Source: Curtobacterium sp. 458
GTDB lineage: Bacteria; Actinomycetota; Actinomycetes; Actinomycetales; Microbacteriaceae
Assembly: GCF_030406605.1 (NCBI RefSeq)
Contig: NZ_CP129104.1
Span: 3,238,687 to 3,302,686 of the forward strand
Reading direction: 5' to 3'
Length of the DNA: 64,000 nt
In this document: in pieces, positions 16,082 to 25,502 of the stretch
Layout: the number at the start of each line of letters is the position of its first letter
How positions within the stretch are numbered: the stretch's first letter is position 1
Notes under the pieces: model-generated
Seen by the model: only the letters and a program-made list of their open reading frames with translations
Databases searched by the model: none
Told to the model about the DNA's origin: nothing
Position numbers and translations under genes: made by a program

Positions 16082-18672
16082 TGCCCGGCGGCAGGAACGG
16101 CCAGGACGGCCTCGGCCGGATCGCACGCGGCCTCGCCCGACGCCTCCGCGGTCCGGAGCGTCCCCTCACCGTGACGGACCGGCTCGACCGCTGGGCCGCC
16201 CGCATCGTCGAGTTCGGCATCGTCGACCGCGCGTACCTCGAGGCGCAGACCGGCCGGACCTTCCCGACCGACGCCGAGGCGGTGTCGTTCTACGTCCACA
16301 ACGACGGTCGGCGCGGGCTCTCGCTCAGCCCGCTCGTCGAACCGGAGTGGATGCGCGAGCACCAGCCCGACGCCCGGATGTCCTGGTACGACGCGCTCCA
16401 CCAGGAGGGGCCCGGGCTCTTCCAGACCGGTCCGCTCTTCGACGCCGGGGTGTGGGCGGCGTCGCGGCCGGAGGGTCGCCGACCTGCGAGCACGCTCGAT
16501 GCCCTCCGCGACTTCCTGCGCGAGGCGACCGACGAGACCGCGCTCCCCGTGCCTCCCGGCCGACGCGGCGCTGCACCGACGTGGGCCGCTGCGCGCGACG
16601 ACGCCCTCGCCAACGCACGCGCGTACGCGGCCGCACAGCACCGCACGCGCCGCCGCTACCGGCAGCAGTGGGACGGGCCGAGCACCGACGAGGCGCTCGC
16701 GGCGCTCCGTCGCGGGGCCGCTCGCCGTGACGCGGAACGCCCCCTGGTGTCCGTCGTCATGCCGGTGTTCCGGCGACCCGACGTCGTGACGGCCGCGATC
16801 CGCTCCGTGCAGGCGCAGACGTACCCGCACTGGGAGCTGCTCGTCGTCGACGACGGCTCCGGCGACGACACGCTCGACATCGTGCGCGCCGCAGCCGAGG
16901 GCGACGACCGCGTCCACGTGCACGAGCGCCTGAACGGCGGCGCCGGCGCGGCCCGCAACACCGGGCTCGCCGCGGCACGGGGCGAGCTCGTCGCGTTCCT
17001 CGACGCGGACAACACCTGGCGACCCGAGCACCTCGCCGCCGCCGTCGCCGGGGTCCTCGAGACCGACGCGCCCGGTGCGCACACCGGCCTGCGGATGGTC
17101 GGCGCGAACAACGACGACGACGCGACCGCGCCCACCGAGACGTTCCGCGGCGAGGACGGCACCGTCGAGGACCTCCTCGCCGGCAACTTCATCGACCTCA
17201 ACGCGCTCGTCGTCCGGCGTGACGTCGCCGACGCCGTCGGGCCCTTCGACGAGACGCTCCGCCGCTGGATCGACTGGGAGTGGCTGCTCCGCATCGCGCG
17301 GCACGCCGGGATGCCCGCGTACGTGCCGGTGATCGGCGTCGACTACGACAACGTCCGCGACGTCCGCCGGGTCTCGTCCGGGCAGCCGGCGTCGTGGCAG
17401 GAGGTCGCCCTCGCACGCCACCGCCTCGACTGGGATGCCCTCGCCGCCGCACCGCGGACCGAGGGCCGCGTGTCCGTCGTCGTCCCGACGTACCGCGACT
17501 GGACGATGACCCGTCGGGCCGTCGACGCCGTCCTCGGGGCCGCCGAGCACGACGGCGACGACGTCGAGGTGGTCGTCGTCGACAACGGCTCGCCCCGCTC
17601 GGTCACCGCCGTGCTCGACGCCTGGTTCCGGAACGAACCCCGCGTGGTGCTGCAGCGCGAGGACCGCAACCGCAACTTCGCGCTCGGCAGCGACCTCGGG
17701 CTCTCCCGCTCCACCGGCGACGTCGTGGTGATGCTCAACAACGACACCGAGGTCACCACCGGCTGGCTCCGACCGCTCGTCACCGCGCTCGACGACCCGA
17801 CCGTGCTCGGCGTCCAGCCGCTACTGCTCTACCCGGACGGCATCGTGCAGGCCGCCGGCACCGTGTTCGGCGGCGACAAGGTCCTGCCCTGGCACTTCCT
17901 CGGCGAGCACCCGCGGTACGACGCGACAACGGCGCTGTCCGACCCTGCCGCCCGTCGCTTCTCGGCGATCACCGCGGCCGCCGCCGCCTTCCGCGCCTCG
18001 GATCTCCTCCGCTGGCACGGCTTCGACCCCGTGTACGCGAACGGCCTGGAGGACGTCGACCTCTGCCTCCGCGCCCTCGCAGACGCCCCCGCAGGCTCGG
18101 CGTTCCTCGTCGAGCCCACGTCCGTCGTCGTCCACCACGAGAGCCGCACCGAGGGCCGCGACGACGCCCGCATCGAGAACCGCCGGGTGTTCGACGAGCG
18201 GTGGCGCGGACGCTACCCGGCCTCCGACGCCGCACCGCGGTACGAGGCCGCGGGGCTCCGCTACGCCGGGGTCGCGCCGGGGATGCCGAAGGGGCACGCC
18301 GTCATGGTGCGGTCCTCGAGACCGGTCGTGGTGCGGCCCCTTGCGCTGGTGCCGTACGACGCCGGCGCCTCGCTGCGCGTCGCGGTGAAGCACGACGGGT
18401 CACGTCCGCAGGACGTCGCCGCCCTGGTGTCCGGCCTGGAGGCGCTGGGTCACCTCGTGCAGGTCGACGTCGCGTCCGCCTGGTACCGCGGTTCGAGCGG
18501 GCTCGACGACGTGACCGTGCTGGTCGCGACCGGCACGACTTCGTGGGTGCCGCAGCCCGGGGCGCGGAACGTCGCGTGGGGCGCTGTGGGAGCTGAGGAT
18601 GACTACGCAGTCGTCCTGCCGTCCGATCGTCCGGCAGCGGCCATCCTGGAGTCGATCACAGCAATCGGCTAG
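16081..18672 (+). CDS. Tandem-domain GT2 glycosyltransferase
   Basis: An 863-residue cytoplasmic protein with two GT2 domains. Residues 1-210 resemble the N-terminal segment found in large polysaccharide GTs (WMREHQPDARMSWYDALH region). Domain 1 (about 220-440) starts PLVSVVMPVFRRPDVV with DADNTW as the metal-site equivalent and WIDWEWLLRIAR. Domain 2 (about 463-720) starts RVSVVVPTYRDW with LNNDTEV as DxD-like site and NGLEDVDLCLRA. The C-terminal 120 residues are unassigned. Such bifunctional enzymes add alternating sugars during chain growth. ATG 16081 shares one base with the previous stop. Confidence 0.87.
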   Translation: MPGGRNGQDGLGRIARGLARRLRGPERPLTVTDRLDRWAARIVEFGIVDRAYLEAQTGRTFPTDAEAVSFYVHNDGRRGLSLSPLVEPEWMREHQPDARMSWYDALHQEGPGLFQTGPLFDAGVWAASRPEGRRPASTLDALRDFLREATDETALPVPPGRRGAAPTWAAARDDALANARAYAAAQHRTRRRYRQQWDGPSTDEALAALRRGAARRDAERPLVSVVMPVFRRPDVVTAAIRSVQAQTYPHWELLVVDDGSGDDTLDIVRAAAEGDDRVHVHERLNGGAGAARNTGLAAARGELVAFLDADNTWRPEHLAAAVAGVLETDAPGAHTGLRMVGANNDDDATAPTETFRGEDGTVEDLLAGNFIDLNALVVRRDVADAVGPFDETLRRWIDWEWLLRIARHAGMPAYVPVIGVDYDNVRDVRRVSSGQPASWQEVALARHRLDWDALAAAPRTEGRVSVVVPTYRDWTMTRRAVDAVLGAAEHDGDDVEVVVVDNGSPRSVTAVLDAWFRNEPRVVLQREDRNRNFALGSDLGLSRSTGDVVVMLNNDTEVTTGWLRPLVTALDDPTVLGVQPLLLYPDGIVQAAGTVFGGDKVLPWHFLGEHPRYDATTALSDPAARRFSAITAAAAAFRASDLLRWHGFDPVYANGLEDVDLCLRALADAPAGSAFLVEPTSVVVHHESRTEGRDDARIENRRVFDERWRGRYPASDAAPRYEAAGLRYAGVAPGMPKGHAVMVRSSRPVVVRPLALVPYDAGASLRVAVKHDGSRPQDVAALVSGLEALGHLVQVDVASAWYRGSSGLDDVTVLVATGTTSWVPQPGARNVAWGAVGAEDDYAVVLPSDRPAAAILESITAIG

Positions 18673-18743
18673 CCAGCCGACAGTCCGCTGATCCAGTGGA
18701 TTCGTTCACGGTTCTCCGAGGCTTCCGCAGCCGTCTGTTAACC

Positions 18744-18920
18744 ATGGCGGAGGACGATCTCCTCATGTCGCTCCTCTCCGATGCCATCCGCTCGACGTTC
18801 ACCGTCCGGTGTGTCGTCTGCGGCGCCGTCATCAGCAAGCGAGCTGCACTCGACCACGACGGACTGGCGTTCTGCTCGGTCCTGCACGAGGCCGAGTACA
18901 TCGTCGCCACGCTCGACTGA
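18744..18920 (+). CDS. Small zinc-ribbon-like protein, unknown function
   Basis: A 58-residue reading frame between two glycan genes. It contains CVVCG, then CSVLH 18-20 residues later, a Cys2...Cys-x3-His pattern suggesting a small zinc-binding knuckle like TRASH or MYM fingers. Codons favour G/C at third positions. Start is uncertain: GTG 18696 (74 aa), ATG 18744 (58 aa) or ATG 18765 (51 aa); only 18765 has a purine-rich GGCGGAGGA upstream. It sits 71 bp after the tandem GT2 stop and 20 bp before the next gene. I do not recognise a family. Confidence 0.5.
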   Translation: MAEDDLLMSLLSDAIRSTFTVRCVVCGAVISKRAALDHDGLAFCSVLHEAEYIVATLD

Positions 18921-18928
18921 GCGCCCCG

Positions 18929-18934
18929 TAGGAT
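18929..18934 (+). promoter_or_regulatory. -10 hexamer TAGGAT, leaderless start at 18941
   Basis: TAGGAT is separated from GTG 18941 by exactly 6 nt and no Shine-Dalgarno exists, the arrangement of a leaderless actinobacterial mRNA. Confidence 0.5.
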
Positions 18935-18940
18935 CGGGCG

Positions 18941-19993
18941 GTGCCCGATCGCTCCCTCGTGGTTTTCCCGGCCTACCGGGACAACCCCTACCTCAACCTG
19001 ATGCTCCTCGCCCCCAGGGCCGCCGGGTGGAACGTCGTCGAGACACTGCGGCTCGAACAGCTCGAAGGGCACCTCGGGCACCTCGGCGCCGGTGACGTGT
19101 TCCACATGCACTGGACGTCACCGATCGTGCAGCGCGCCGACGACGACCACGAGGCCGCCCGCGCACGGCTCGACCGCTTCCGGGCCGCCGTCGATGCTGC
19201 CCGTTCGCGCGGTGCCCGACTCGTCTGGACCATCCACAACGTCCTCCCCCACGACGCCCGGCACCTCGACCTCGAACTCGAACTCGACCGGTACCTCGCC
19301 GCCACCGCCGACGTGGTGCACGTGATGAACTCCGACACCCCCGCAGCCGTCTCGGAGTACTACCAGCTCGACCCCTCGCGCGTCGTGCGCATCCCCCACC
19401 CGAGCTACCAGGGCGTCTACCCGGCCACCTCGTCGCGGGACGACGCACGGGACGCCCTCGGGCTCGCGCCCGACGACCGGGCCGTGCTCGCCTTCGGGCA
19501 GATGCGCCCGTACAAGGGCCTCGACCTGCTGATCGAAGCCGTGCGGACACTCGCGCCGGCCGAGCGTCCGGTGCTGCTGCTGGCTGGCCGGACCTCCGAC
19601 GAGGACCGCGCGACCATCGACACGATGCTCGGCGACGACCTCCGCGCCGTCCGTGAGCACGACCACGTCGAGGACGTCGACGTCCAGCGGTGGTTCCGTG
19701 CCGCCGACCTCGCGGTGTTCCCCTACCGGCGCGTCCTCAATTCGGGTGCGCTGCACCTCGCCGCGTCGTTCGAGGTGCCGGCCGTTCTGCCGGACGAGCC
19801 GCACCTGCGCGCGGAGTTCGGCGGCGAGGGGTGGGTGCGGTGGTTCGACCCGGCCGACGCGGTGAGGGCGCTCGCGGGGGTGCTCGCCGAGCCCGTGGGT
19901 GCAGCGGAGGGTGCCGCTGGGTTCAGTCGGCGGCAGGCGCCGTTCGGGCGGTCGCGGGAGTACGCGGGGTTGCTCGACGCCGTGACCCGCTGA
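18941..19993 (+). CDS. GT4-like GT-B glycosyltransferase
   Basis: A 350-residue glycosyltransferase with a GT-B fold. The N-terminal half has VVFPAYRDNPYLNLM and FHMHWTSPI; the linker region carries WTIHNVLPHD. The donor half shows AFGQMRPYKGLDLLIEA, LLLAGR and FPYRRVLNSGALHLAASF, which matches the GT4 nucleotide-sugar site. Donor and linkage are unknown; related proteins are mannosyl- or glucosyltransferases of exopolysaccharide pathways. GTG 18941 follows TAGGAT by 6 nt. The stop is 6 bp from the convergent stop at 20000, leaving no room for a terminator between the genes. Confidence 0.85.
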   Translation: MPDRSLVVFPAYRDNPYLNLMLLAPRAAGWNVVETLRLEQLEGHLGHLGAGDVFHMHWTSPIVQRADDDHEAARARLDRFRAAVDAARSRGARLVWTIHNVLPHDARHLDLELELDRYLAATADVVHVMNSDTPAAVSEYYQLDPSRVVRIPHPSYQGVYPATSSRDDARDALGLAPDDRAVLAFGQMRPYKGLDLLIEAVRTLAPAERPVLLLAGRTSDEDRATIDTMLGDDLRAVREHDHVEDVDVQRWFRAADLAVFPYRRVLNSGALHLAASFEVPAVLPDEPHLRAEFGGEGWVRWFDPADAVRALAGVLAEPVGAAEGAAGFSRRQAPFGRSREYAGLLDAVTR

Positions 19994-19999
19994 GACCGG

Positions 20000-21667
20000 T
20001 CACCGCAGCTTGCGCGCCACCTTGCCGAGGAACCCGCCGAGCCTCCCGCGCTGCTCTGGTCGGCGGTCGACCAGGAATCGCCAGCCGTCCTTCCGGTCCG
20101 CCAGTGGTTGCATCGGGAGCGACTCAGCCACCGGAGGCAGAGCCATCCGGGCCGTCACTACGGGGAACCGCCCTGCCACACCGTCGAACGATGCCGTCAC
20201 GGAGTAGCGGCCCGCGCCGGTACCGGCCGCCAGGACGTCTGCGCGCCATCCGTCGGCCCCCGTGACGACGTCGATCGCCTCATCCTCGCCGGTTGCTCCC
20301 GTCAGGTGGAGGCGCGCCCTGCCGCCCTCCTGCAGGTCGGCAGGACCGCCCACGGTGAGCCCTTCGGCAGATGCCTCCGCCCGGTCGACGACCAACGGGA
20401 CGATCCGCCGCAACGCCGAGACCTTGGAGACGAGCTCGGCGTTCTCGGAACGGAGCGCAGTGAGCAGGGCGTCGAAGAGCGCGTTCCCGGTCGGTTCGAG
20501 CGTGAGAACGACGAGCCCGGTCAGCAGTCGCCCGAGTGAGCTGGGGTCCACCTGGTCTGCGCCGTTGACGAGGGCCGGGACGAGACCATCGACGGCAAGC
20601 TTTTCGGCCACGGCGAGATCGGAGTGCTTCAGGCGGTGCACCGCAGCGCACCATGCGCCGATCCGGTCCTGCTCAGTGGCGCTCGCGGTCCCGAGGACGA
20701 ACGACCGTGCAGTGTCCCATTCGTTGCGGGTCACGAGTTCCCAGAGCACGCGTCGAGACGGTGCCACCGTAGCGAGTGCATCGGGGGGAAGCGCCGACAG
20801 GAGCGTCTCGGTGGCGCGAGCCACTTCAGCTACCTCATCGTCCGCAGGATCGGTGGTGAGGAACCGGTGGAGGTGCGCCCAGCCGTCCGCGTCGAGGACG
20901 ATCTCCGCGTGTTGTGCCCGCAGCGAGGGGACATCCCGGACCAGTGCAGCACACGCGAGTTCCTGTTCGAGGTACCGCACGGTCACCGCCGCATCCGCGT
21001 GGAGCGACAGCGACGATGCGTCACCGCGATCCCGGTAGAGGTACACGCACTCGCGAACGACATCGATACGTTGCGCGGTGACGAACGCCCGGGTCATCGG
21101 TTCGATGTCCTCGACGCTCGGAACCTCCGGGAAACGCAGGCCGGCGCGGTCCCAAAATGATCGCCGGAACATCCGGTTCCAGCACGGACGTCCGGACAGC
21201 AGCTGCGGGACGTCGCTCGGATCGATTGCCTGTAGGTGCTCGTCGAACGGGTGCCAACGGCGTGTCGGGCTCCACGTGTTCGTCGGAGAGAACTTGAGGT
21301 GGTCGCCGATCACCATGTCCGAGCCGCTCGCCTGGAGAGAGTCGAGCATGGCACGGTAGGCACCATCCGGAATGATGTCGTCGGAGTCGGCGAAGACGAG
21401 GTACTCGCCGCAGGCAGCCGCAATGCCGTGGTTCCTGCTCTCGGCGGCACTCGCCGAACTCGACGGGATCAGACGAAACCGAGGATCCCGATCGACGAAG
21501 CCCTGAACGATCTCGGCCGTGCCGTCGGACGAACCGTTGACCACGACCAGTACCTCGAGCTCGGCGACAGCTTGCTGGCTGATGCTCTGCAGCAGTTCCG
21601 CGATCCACGAAGCGCTGTTCCGCGCTGGAACGACTGCGGAGAGCATCGGCCGCGGCCTCGCGGTCAT
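20000..21667 (-). CDS. GT2 glycosyltransferase with C-terminal extension
   Basis: A 555-residue protein with an N-terminal GT2 domain (about 5-230): LSAVVPARNSASWI, LVVVNGSSDGT, FADSDDIIPDGAY (DxD) and CWNRMFRRSFWDRAGLRFPE. The remaining 320 residues show no family I recognise; they look alpha-helical to about 400, then beta-rich. Many relatives transfer sugars onto teichoic-acid or surface polymers. It is the second gene of a minus-strand pair: ATG 21667 overlaps the acyltransferase stop by ATGA. Third-position A/T is commoner than in neighbouring plus-strand GT genes, a hint of foreign origin. Confidence 0.82.
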   Translation of the reverse strand: MTARPRPMLSAVVPARNSASWIAELLQSISQQAVAELEVLVVVNGSSDGTAEIVQGFVDRDPRFRLIPSSSASAAESRNHGIAAACGEYLVFADSDDIIPDGAYRAMLDSLQASGSDMVIGDHLKFSPTNTWSPTRRWHPFDEHLQAIDPSDVPQLLSGRPCWNRMFRRSFWDRAGLRFPEVPSVEDIEPMTRAFVTAQRIDVVRECVYLYRDRGDASSLSLHADAAVTVRYLEQELACAALVRDVPSLRAQHAEIVLDADGWAHLHRFLTTDPADDEVAEVARATETLLSALPPDALATVAPSRRVLWELVTRNEWDTARSFVLGTASATEQDRIGAWCAAVHRLKHSDLAVAEKLAVDGLVPALVNGADQVDPSSLGRLLTGLVVLTLEPTGNALFDALLTALRSENAELVSKVSALRRIVPLVVDRAEASAEGLTVGGPADLQEGGRARLHLTGATGEDEAIDVVTGADGWRADVLAAGTGAGRYSVTASFDGVAGRFPVVTARMALPPVAESLPMQPLADRKDGWRFLVDRRPEQRGRLGGFLGKVARKLR

Positions 21668-23751
21668 CCGAGGTCTGCGCTGTTCAGCGTGTCGTTCTCA
21701 CGGAGCGACTTCGCGAGCCACGGGCCGAGGGAGGTGCTGTACGTGTTGGACAGATGCGATCCGTCGAAGTACACCGACACCCCGCCGATGGCTGAGTAAC
21801 AGCGGGACTCGTCGCAGAATCGGTCCTCGACCGGCACGTAACCGACAGCATTGCCGAGACCGTCGTCCCGCATCGCACGGAACACAGCGCTCGTCGATGC
21901 TGGGTAGGCCGAAGCGAGCGGGTTCGAGCACGACGACGGCGTCTGCTTCGCCAAGCAGTCTGGCCCCCATACCTTCTTCTCGAGGGTCGGGCCGGTCAGC
22001 GGGACATGCTGCATCACCGTGACGTCACGCCCGACGGCTCGGGTCGACTCGACGAGTCGTTCGTACCCCTTCGCCTGGTTCCCACGCCCGCCGTCGAACA
22101 CGTAGTTCGCCCAGAGGTCCGCGAGCACCACGCGATCGACCTTCGGGACGACGGACTTGAGCACCCACGCGTTGCGGTCGGCGCACCAACGCTGCTGGTC
22201 CTGTGGAAGCTTCTCTCCCCAGGCCGTCTCGTCCGGCGCAACGAGCGACGAGGGGCACTTGTTGCGCGCGGCGACGATGATCCTCCAGTGGTTGATCTTG
22301 CCCGCGATGTCGAAAGCCGACGACCATGCACCCGCATGGGAATCTCCCCACAGGAGGACCGTCTGAGTGCCGGCCGGATCACCCAAGGAACAGAGCTTCT
22401 CGGTGTTCTCGGTGATGTCGTCGATGCAGTCGTCCTGCCATGCCACAGGCTTGTCCGCGAGGGATTCCGGCAGGTGTGCGCGGTCCAGCTTGCCGAAGGC
22501 GTTGCCGCAATCGGGGTTCCCGAGCGCCGCCGCCGCGTAGCAGCTGTCGCCCTTCGTGACCTTCGCGATCAGTGCCGCGTTCTCGCTGGCGGTCGCTGCG
22601 TTGCTCACCCCGACTGAACCGATCGAGCCGATCACCAGCACGGCCGCAGCAGTCGCGCCGGCGACGAAGCTCCGACGCCGTCGAGCGGTGAGCCACGGGG
22701 CGCGCCGGAACGGGTCCTCCACGAACCGTTGGCTGACACCGGCGAGGACCAGCGTCGCAAGGATGATCGCGACCTTCTCGCGGGTTCCGAGGGCGTGCCC
22801 GACAGCGACCGGTAGAAGCACGATCAGGGGCCAGTGCCAGAGGTATGCCGAGTAGGAGATGTCACCCAGCCAGCGCACGGCGCCGAAGCGGGACACGTAG
22901 GCCCACGACCACACTCCGTCCTCGGACGATCGTGCTGCGATGACGAGCCCCGCGCCGACTGTCGGGAGCAACGCTGCGGCACCCGGGAACGGGGTCGAGT
23001 CCGAGAACGCGAGCGTCGCGATCGCGATGCTTGCGATGCCGGCCCACGCGAGCCAGCCGGGGACACGAACACGCTCCGGCAGGAGTGCGATGACGGCCCC
23101 GACGGCAAACTGCCAGGCTCGAGCCGTCGTGTCGAAGAATGCGACGTCAGGATCGGTCGCGGTGTGGACGAGGGACCATACGAAACTCACCGCCCCGAGG
23201 AACAGTACGGCCGTCCCGAGCGCACGGCGCATCGGCACACGCCGACGATGAGCGACGAGCGCGACCGCGAGCAGGACGAGCGGCCACGCGATGTAGAACT
23301 GTTCCTCCACAGAGAGGGACCAGAAGTGTTGGAGCGCGCTCGGCTGGGAAGCCGCCTCGAGGTAGCTCACCGACTGGGAGGCGAGGTACCAGTTCTGCGA
23401 GAAGAGCGTGGATGCGAGGGCACTCCACCCGGTCGGCGCGAGACTCGTCGGGGGGAGCAACAGAACTGAGGCGATCAACACGAACACGATCACCAGAACG
23501 GCGGCGGGTGCCAGACGTCGGATCCGACGAGCGTAGAAGTCGACCAGTAGCCGCGGAGTGGGCTGCGATCCGATGGACCGCACCAGGTGACCGGTGATTA
23601 AGAAGCCTGAGATGACGAAGAACACGTCGACCCCGACGAAGCCCCCGGGAAGTCGATTCGGCCAGAGGTGGTAGAGGACGACGAGTCCGATCGCGACGGC
23701 ACGGAGCCCCTGGATGTCGGCCCGAAGGTGCGGTTTCGCTCGCTTCTGCAC
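21664..23751 (-). CDS. Acyltransferase-3/SGNH O-acetyltransferase, OafA family
   Basis: The 695-residue membrane enzyme O-acetylates surface polysaccharides. The N-terminal acyltransferase-3 domain (about 1-360) has ten or so helices, starting PHLRADIQGLRAVAIG and containing VFFVISGFLITGHL and WSLSVEEQFYIAWP. After a linker, a C-terminal extracytoplasmic SGNH domain carries LLWGDSHAGAWS (nucleophile Ser) and DGSHLSN (Asp-x-x-His). GTG 23751 is chosen because TACAGT ends exactly 6 nt upstream and homology begins there; ATG 23784 and GTG 23847 are in-frame alternatives without Shine-Dalgarno. It is coupled to the GT2 gene downstream. Confidence 0.9.
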   Translation of the reverse strand: MQKRAKPHLRADIQGLRAVAIGLVVLYHLWPNRLPGGFVGVDVFFVISGFLITGHLVRSIGSQPTPRLLVDFYARRIRRLAPAAVLVIVFVLIASVLLLPPTSLAPTGWSALASTLFSQNWYLASQSVSYLEAASQPSALQHFWSLSVEEQFYIAWPLVLLAVALVAHRRRVPMRRALGTAVLFLGAVSFVWSLVHTATDPDVAFFDTTARAWQFAVGAVIALLPERVRVPGWLAWAGIASIAIATLAFSDSTPFPGAAALLPTVGAGLVIAARSSEDGVWSWAYVSRFGAVRWLGDISYSAYLWHWPLIVLLPVAVGHALGTREKVAIILATLVLAGVSQRFVEDPFRRAPWLTARRRRSFVAGATAAAVLVIGSIGSVGVSNAATASENAALIAKVTKGDSCYAAAALGNPDCGNAFGKLDRAHLPESLADKPVAWQDDCIDDITENTEKLCSLGDPAGTQTVLLWGDSHAGAWSSAFDIAGKINHWRIIVAARNKCPSSLVAPDETAWGEKLPQDQQRWCADRNAWVLKSVVPKVDRVVLADLWANYVFDGGRGNQAKGYERLVESTRAVGRDVTVMQHVPLTGPTLEKKVWGPDCLAKQTPSSCSNPLASAYPASTSAVFRAMRDDGLGNAVGYVPVEDRFCDESRCYSAIGGVSVYFDGSHLSNTYSTSLGPWLAKSLRENDTLNSADLG

Positions 23752-23757
23752 CAGAGC

Positions 23758-23763
23758 ACTGTA
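23758..23763 (-). promoter_or_regulatory. -10 hexamer TACAGT, leaderless acyltransferase transcript
   Basis: TACAGT on the minus strand lies 6 nt before GTG 23751. This fixes a shorter start than the longest frame would suggest. Confidence 0.45.
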
Positions 23764-23885
23764 GTGGACGCGAGCGCGCGTCATTGAACTGTCATGGAGG
23801 GCACTTCGGTCGTCCCCCGTTCTGCGGGTACCGCGGACAGTCGTCACGGTCTAGCGTCGACGCAGGACCAGGTCAGGGGGTCGAC

Positions 23886-25496
23886 ATGTCCCGTCATCGG
23901 ACAATCCGCGGTGCTGCCATCAGCGCCTTCGCCATCGTCGCGATCGTGCTCGCCGCGGCAGCACCAGCCGCCGCGGCAACGAAACCCGCCCAGGTGACCG
24001 GTGTGACGAAGAGCACGCAGGACTGGGCTGGCAAGAGCGTCAAGGTGACGTGGAAGGGGGTCTCCAACGCCACGAGCTACGTCGTGAAGTGGTCGACTCG
24101 TTCAGACCTCGGCAGCCCGATCTACAAGGACACGACGACGGTCGGTGCCTGGATAACGAAGCTGCAGCCCGCTGCGACGTACTACGTCACGGTGGCGGCG
24201 AAGAACGGTTCGACTGCGGGGGCGTGGGCGAAGACGGTCACGACGAAGCTCCAACCGAACGCTGTGTCGACATTCGGCACGATCAGCGCGAAGCCAGCTG
24301 AGAACGCCGTGTCGGTGTCGATCCCGGAAGTCGCGAATGCGAGCGACTACCAGGTCAGATGGTCCGCCGGCGCGAACGAGAACCGTACCCCGGACCGCTG
24401 GACGCCGCACTTCACTTCCTGGTCGTCGGCGTTCGACCCGGCGACTCGCACTTGGACTCTGCCCGCGTCGGACGGCGACCTCACCTCGGTCGCCTACGGG
24501 AACCCGATCTACGTGCGGGCGATGGCGAGGAACACCTACTTCGACTCGTCCTACGTCCGGAAGTCCACCCAGGTCAGCGCCTGGCCGATCCCGGCGAAGC
24601 CGGTCTCCTCGGACACAGTCGTCCACGTGGCGAGCTACAACGTGATGTGCTCCGGGTGCGAGAAGCCCGGTGCCCCCGGCTGGACAACGCGGGCTCCGGC
24701 GATCGCGAGCACCATCAACGCGAAGGACCCCGACGTGCTGACGGTGCTCGAGGCGAGCGGGTACTCGAACGGCAGCGGGTCGAGCCAGGCGTACGTGGAC
24801 CTCGATCGGAGGCTTCCCGATCTGCAGCTGGTGGACGACGCCCCGATGACCGTGAGCAAGTCGCACCAGGGCAATCGCATCCTCTACAACCCGGCGAAGT
24901 ACTCCGTCCTCGCTCACGGTGTGCTCACCGGGATCAAGGACTACGAGGTGTACCCGGCGTCGTCTGCTCCCGACACGAACACGCCGTGGGCCAAGCTGCA
25001 ATCGAAGGACGGCTCTGGAACGACCTTCATCGTGGTCGCCGCGCACTACGGCATCCCGAACGGTTCGTACTCGCAGGCTCGCAAGACGTTGCTGGGACAG
25101 AACTCGGCCCAGCTCCTCAGCGCTCTGAACCGGGTCAACCCACCGGACGCGAACGGCAAGCGCCTGCCGGTGGTCCTCGGCGGAGACCTGAACGACAACC
25201 GATACCCCGAGGACGCAACCGACGGAGCCCAGCCGACCCTCATCCGAGGAGGCTTCTACGACTCGTCGGCATCGCAGCACCGGTACGGCACTGCAAAGGC
25301 CACCTACAACGACTACAAGCCGGCGAGCCAGCAGGCCGACGACCCGAACAAGGACGGCCAGCGGATCGACTACATCCTCACGCAGGGGTTCCAGGGGAGC
25401 GACGAGTTCGTCAACAACTGGAACCCGGGCACGCCGGTCGTACCGTCGGACCACAACATGATCGAGGCCGTCGTGCACGTACCCCTCGTCCGCTGA
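23886..25496 (+). CDS. Secreted FN3-domain endonuclease/exonuclease/phosphatase
   Basis: The 536-residue exported protein has a signal peptide (residues 1 to about 30, cleavage near APAAAATKPA), one clear fibronectin type III domain (about 33-120), a second FN3-like region (about 125-235), then an EEP hydrolase domain (about 240-536). EEP active-site segments are VHVASYNVMCSG, VLTVLEASGY, VVLGGDLNDNRYP, QRIDYILTQG and VPSDHNMIEAVV (Asp-His pair). It should act outside the cell on nucleic acid or a phosphodiester; phosphatase activity cannot be excluded. ATG 23886 has AGGGGG 6 nt upstream. It converges on the gene at 25503 with a 6-bp gap. Confidence 0.87.
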   Translation: MSRHRTIRGAAISAFAIVAIVLAAAAPAAAATKPAQVTGVTKSTQDWAGKSVKVTWKGVSNATSYVVKWSTRSDLGSPIYKDTTTVGAWITKLQPAATYYVTVAAKNGSTAGAWAKTVTTKLQPNAVSTFGTISAKPAENAVSVSIPEVANASDYQVRWSAGANENRTPDRWTPHFTSWSSAFDPATRTWTLPASDGDLTSVAYGNPIYVRAMARNTYFDSSYVRKSTQVSAWPIPAKPVSSDTVVHVASYNVMCSGCEKPGAPGWTTRAPAIASTINAKDPDVLTVLEASGYSNGSGSSQAYVDLDRRLPDLQLVDDAPMTVSKSHQGNRILYNPAKYSVLAHGVLTGIKDYEVYPASSAPDTNTPWAKLQSKDGSGTTFIVVAAHYGIPNGSYSQARKTLLGQNSAQLLSALNRVNPPDANGKRLPVVLGGDLNDNRYPEDATDGAQPTLIRGGFYDSSASQHRYGTAKATYNDYKPASQQADDPNKDGQRIDYILTQGFQGSDEFVNNWNPGTPVVPSDHNMIEAVVHVPLVR

Positions 25497-25502
25497 GGTA
25501 GG

